This document shows, piece by piece, positions 61,837 through 64,000 of a stretch of 64,000 nucleotides of DNA. Every line of letters starts with the position of its first letter. The first letter of the stretch is position 1. The stretch is from Struthidea cinerea (taxonomy: Eukaryota; Chordata; Aves; Passeriformes; Corcoracidae). Made by a program: the position numbers and the translations under genes. The DNA lies in the NCBI GenBank assembly GCA_013397865.1, contig VZTI01003364.1, positions 1,042,014 through 1,106,013 on the forward strand, read 5' to 3'. The notes under the pieces are model-generated. The model was not told where the DNA came from. It saw only the letters and a list, made by a program, of their open reading frames with translations, and made no database searches.

Positions 61837-63389
61837 GTACAGTATTATTCAAAATCATACACCCAGCTACTGAAAGTGTTGATCAGTTGTGAACTGAAGG
61901 AACTGTGATAGCCTGAGGGGTTTATGGTTTTCTTTCAAAAGTTAAAAGAATGAAAGCTGTTTTGGGACGCACATTTTACTCCTTTTTACTTTTAATTGAT
62001 TAGAAAAAATGGATAGTATTCTCAAACATGCAGTTTGCAAAGTAGCAGAGAGTTTCACTATTTGTTTGTGTTTGGCGGTGTTGTTTTGCTGCTGCTGAGA
62101 TTAGTAAAATCAGATTATATTGACAGTTGGCTATTGGCTGTTTTTCTTTGTTTTCTTGTTGTAGGGCAAAAAGTGAGTAGTTTGACCTCAGTAACCTAAT
62201 TTATAGAGTCTTATTTAACATAACTTAGGGTCTGCCCAGCAAATAAAGTAACTCTCTTAAAATCATTTGCTTAGAATGTTTTTCTCACTCCTCTCAGATT
62301 TCAGCTTTTCTCTGTAGGCTAAAAGTGACTTGAGTCAAAGGAAGCTGCCTCCTACTGTTAACACTTGCAGGAAGGAAGAGTGCATATTTTTGTAGAAAGA
62401 ATGAAATTTTTACATACTGGAAGGTATCTCCATATAAAATTATGATGCAGATGAGCTACACAAGGTTTATTTCAATGTAGCTAATTTCTGACAGCCTTAG
62501 ATGGTCTCCACTAGCTGCTCATAAGGTGAGTGTTTCAATAGGTAGTAGTATAAATTTACTGTTTCGAACTAGGCTATGAACTGTTTTTTGAGGGACAGTT
62601 TTTCTTCTACAAACACCAGAGGAATTCCTAAATTGAGTGTGATTGACAAAACTGGCCTTCAGTGGAAAGCCAGGAGAGAGGAACTGTAGTGTCAGAGCAT
62701 TTCTCCTGGTTGAAAACAAAGCAATGTTATACCTACTAAAAGTTTTATGAGTTAACAATTTTATGTCAGTGCAACTACTATCAGCAATCAGATTGCTTTC
62801 AACAGCAACTGTGGGTAAATGTGGGAATGCTGCTGAGGTTACCTTCCAGCCACTATAGTTACTGATCTACTCTGCTGCAATGGGATTCCTGGGCTTGCTC
62901 TTTTAAAAGAGCATTGGTACCCAGAGTTAAGCAAACAGTAGCGGCCTGTCAATAGCCTGAAAGAACATGCCATCAGTGTATGAATTTTGCTGTTGATATT
63001 CTGCCTATTTCATGTGCAAAATATCTACTGAGAGTAATCAATCTCTTACCTTACTCTTTATTCTTCTTTTGTGTGTAAAGGCTGTTGCACCGCTGGATTG
63101 ATTTTGCATCCAAATTATAAACTAAGGCAAGAGCAACTTTGGATACCCAGAATTTATTGTAACAAGTCATATCAAACGTATTGTCTTTCCCCATTTGTTA
63201 AAGAGCTCTGGACCTCTGCTTGCCTCACAACTTCTTTTGCCTAGTATTTGTTAATATATTACTTCTTATGGCAGTGGCTTATCAGAACTGAAAAATCTCC
63301 TTCCCTGATGTTTAAGACCATTAAGCTATTTAAGGAGGAGATTTTCTCTATCAGGACAGTTCATAACATTTTTTGGTTTTGTCTCACAG
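61837..63389 (+). other. GRHL2: GRHL2 intron 3 (1.55 kb)
   Basis: The intron begins GTACAG and ends in a T-rich tract plus CACAG. It is phase 2, so it splits the Arg93 codon. I see no recognisable repeats. Confidence 0.9.
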
Positions 63390-63774
63390 AAATTGTCTTA
63401 ATACGACGGAAGCTCAGAATAACTTAAGTGGGGGAGAGAACCGTGTGCAAGTCCTGAAGACAGTGCCAGTTAATCTTTCCTTGAACCAAGATCCTTTGGA
63501 GTCGTCCAAAAGGGAATACAACACAAATGTGTCTGGGAGCTCAACGCCCATCACAGGGACCGCAGTGACTGTGGTTAAAGCAGAAGAATTCACCCCTGTT
63601 TTTTTGACCCCACAAACACACTATGCAAGAGGAGAAAACGAGGAACACCGAGGGGTTATCTTTGAACCATACGAAGTGTCCAACATTGCTCCCCACACAA
63701 ATTATCTCAAAGATGACCAGCGCAGTACTCCTGACAGTACCTACAGTGACACCTTCAAAGATGGAGGAACAGAA
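63390..63774 (+). CDS. GRHL2: GRHL2 coding exon 4 (residues 93-221)
   Basis: The acceptor is TCTCACAG ending at 63389 and a strong donor GTAAGT starts at 63775. The first base completes Arg93 and 128 codons follow. Conserved blocks are NLSGGENRVQVLKTVPVN, LSLNQD, VVKAEEFTPVF and YLKDDQRSTPDSTYS. The stretch between SKRE and VVKAEE (about residues 129-148), and the segment after VIFE, differ from the mammalian protein as I remember it. This suggests a loosely constrained linker. The open frame runs on to 63843, but those bases are intronic (low complexity, past a consensus donor) and are excluded. Confidence 0.96.
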
Positions 63775-64000
63775 GTAAGTTTTTACCTCAAATTAGTATC
63801 TAAGAACTCAATAAAAAGCTGTAAACAAGATAAGGATATTTGAGCTTGTAAACGAGATAAGGAGATTTGAACTGTCCACAAGAGCCATTAGAAGAACAGT
63901 GATGCTTGTTTCAACAAATTAATTTCTACTCTTTGCTGTATTCCTGTCTGGCTGGGCTCTGATTATAGGGGAGCATCATGAGGCATTTCAGAAGATAATT
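63775..64000 (+). other. GRHL2: GRHL2 intron 4, 5' end (runs off the window)
   Basis: A strong GTAAGT donor starts the intron. The sequence includes a local near-duplication of a GTAAACRAGATAAGGA-like word at about 63822-63837 and 63848-63863. The intron continues past the right edge. Confidence 0.85.

Larger units (their letters stand above)
45702..63774 (+). other. GRHL2: GRHL2 gene, 5' part (coding span of exons 1-4)
   Basis: Grainyhead-like 2 is a nuclear transcription factor that drives epithelial identity, junction genes and tube closure, and it binds AACYGGTT-type sites. Four exons splice in frame into 221 residues. The split codon AA|T (Asn7) joins exons 1 and 2, a phase-0 junction follows Lys70, and AG|A (Arg93) joins exons 3 and 4. 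The peptide contains blocks I recognise from vertebrate GRHL2: KRLVALVP, RRAYTSEDEAWKSYLENP, SINGDEDSAAALGLLYDY, NLSGGENRVQVLKTVPVN and YLKDDQRSTPDSTYS. Family members are about 600-625 residues long, so only the N-terminal activation region and linker are here. The CP2 DNA-binding and dimerisation domains lie beyond the window. GRHL1 and GRHL3 are less likely because the match follows GRHL2 nearly throughout. No stop or frameshift is present, so the gene looks intact. Confidence 0.96.

Noticed and set aside
63775..63843. Continuation of the exon 4 frame for 22 codons to a stop
   Set aside because: It follows a perfect GTAAGT donor and is low-complexity; intronic read-through, not a real C-terminus.

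Overview
This is vertebrate nuclear DNA, almost certainly from a bird and probably a songbird. Several fragments are CR1 LINE 3' ends carrying the ATTCTATGATTCT-type terminal repeat. The long terminal repeats have the U5 ends I associate with passerine endogenous retroviruses. The rest is single-copy, moderately AT-rich DNA with one strong CpG island and long introns.

The only protein-coding gene I can support is the 5' part of GRHL2 (grainyhead-like 2), on the + strand. Coding exons are at 45702-45721, 58655-58844, 61769-61836 and 63390-63774. They join in frame into the first 221 residues (N-terminal activation region and linker) and stop before the CP2-type DNA-binding domain, which lies beyond the right edge. 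Exon 1 sits in a CpG island (about 44920-46850) with two CCAAT boxes and no TATA box. Introns 1, 2 and 3 are about 12.9, 2.9 and 1.55 kb.

Positions 1 to about 44900 are upstream intergenic DNA with no supportable coding gene. They hold five CR1 fragments, two same-family solo LTRs of about 350-360 bp (2933-3294 and 39092-39439), a CpG-rich 883-bp solo LTR (40318-41200), and an LTR-in-LTR nest (about 13768-14824). They also hold an 88-bp pure homopurine run and microsatellites. A third solo LTR of the 350-375 bp family lies antisense inside GRHL2 intron 1 (48426-48801). Most LTR boundaries are fixed by target-site duplications readable in the sequence.

I see no new multi-gene system. The most interesting unexplained signal is regulatory. 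Near 28.4 kb, about 17 kb upstream of GRHL2, two inverted E-box dyads share the same geometry (YACCTG-N5-CAGGTA) with centres exactly 80 bp apart. The GRHL2 CpG island itself carries eight CACCTG/TACCTG-class boxes in about 0.9 kb. These are the binding words of ZEB1/ZEB2, the known antagonists of GRHL2, so the window may preserve cis elements of that mutual-repression circuit. Four copies of the GRHL-type word AAACCAGTT, one inside intron 1, point to possible autoregulation.
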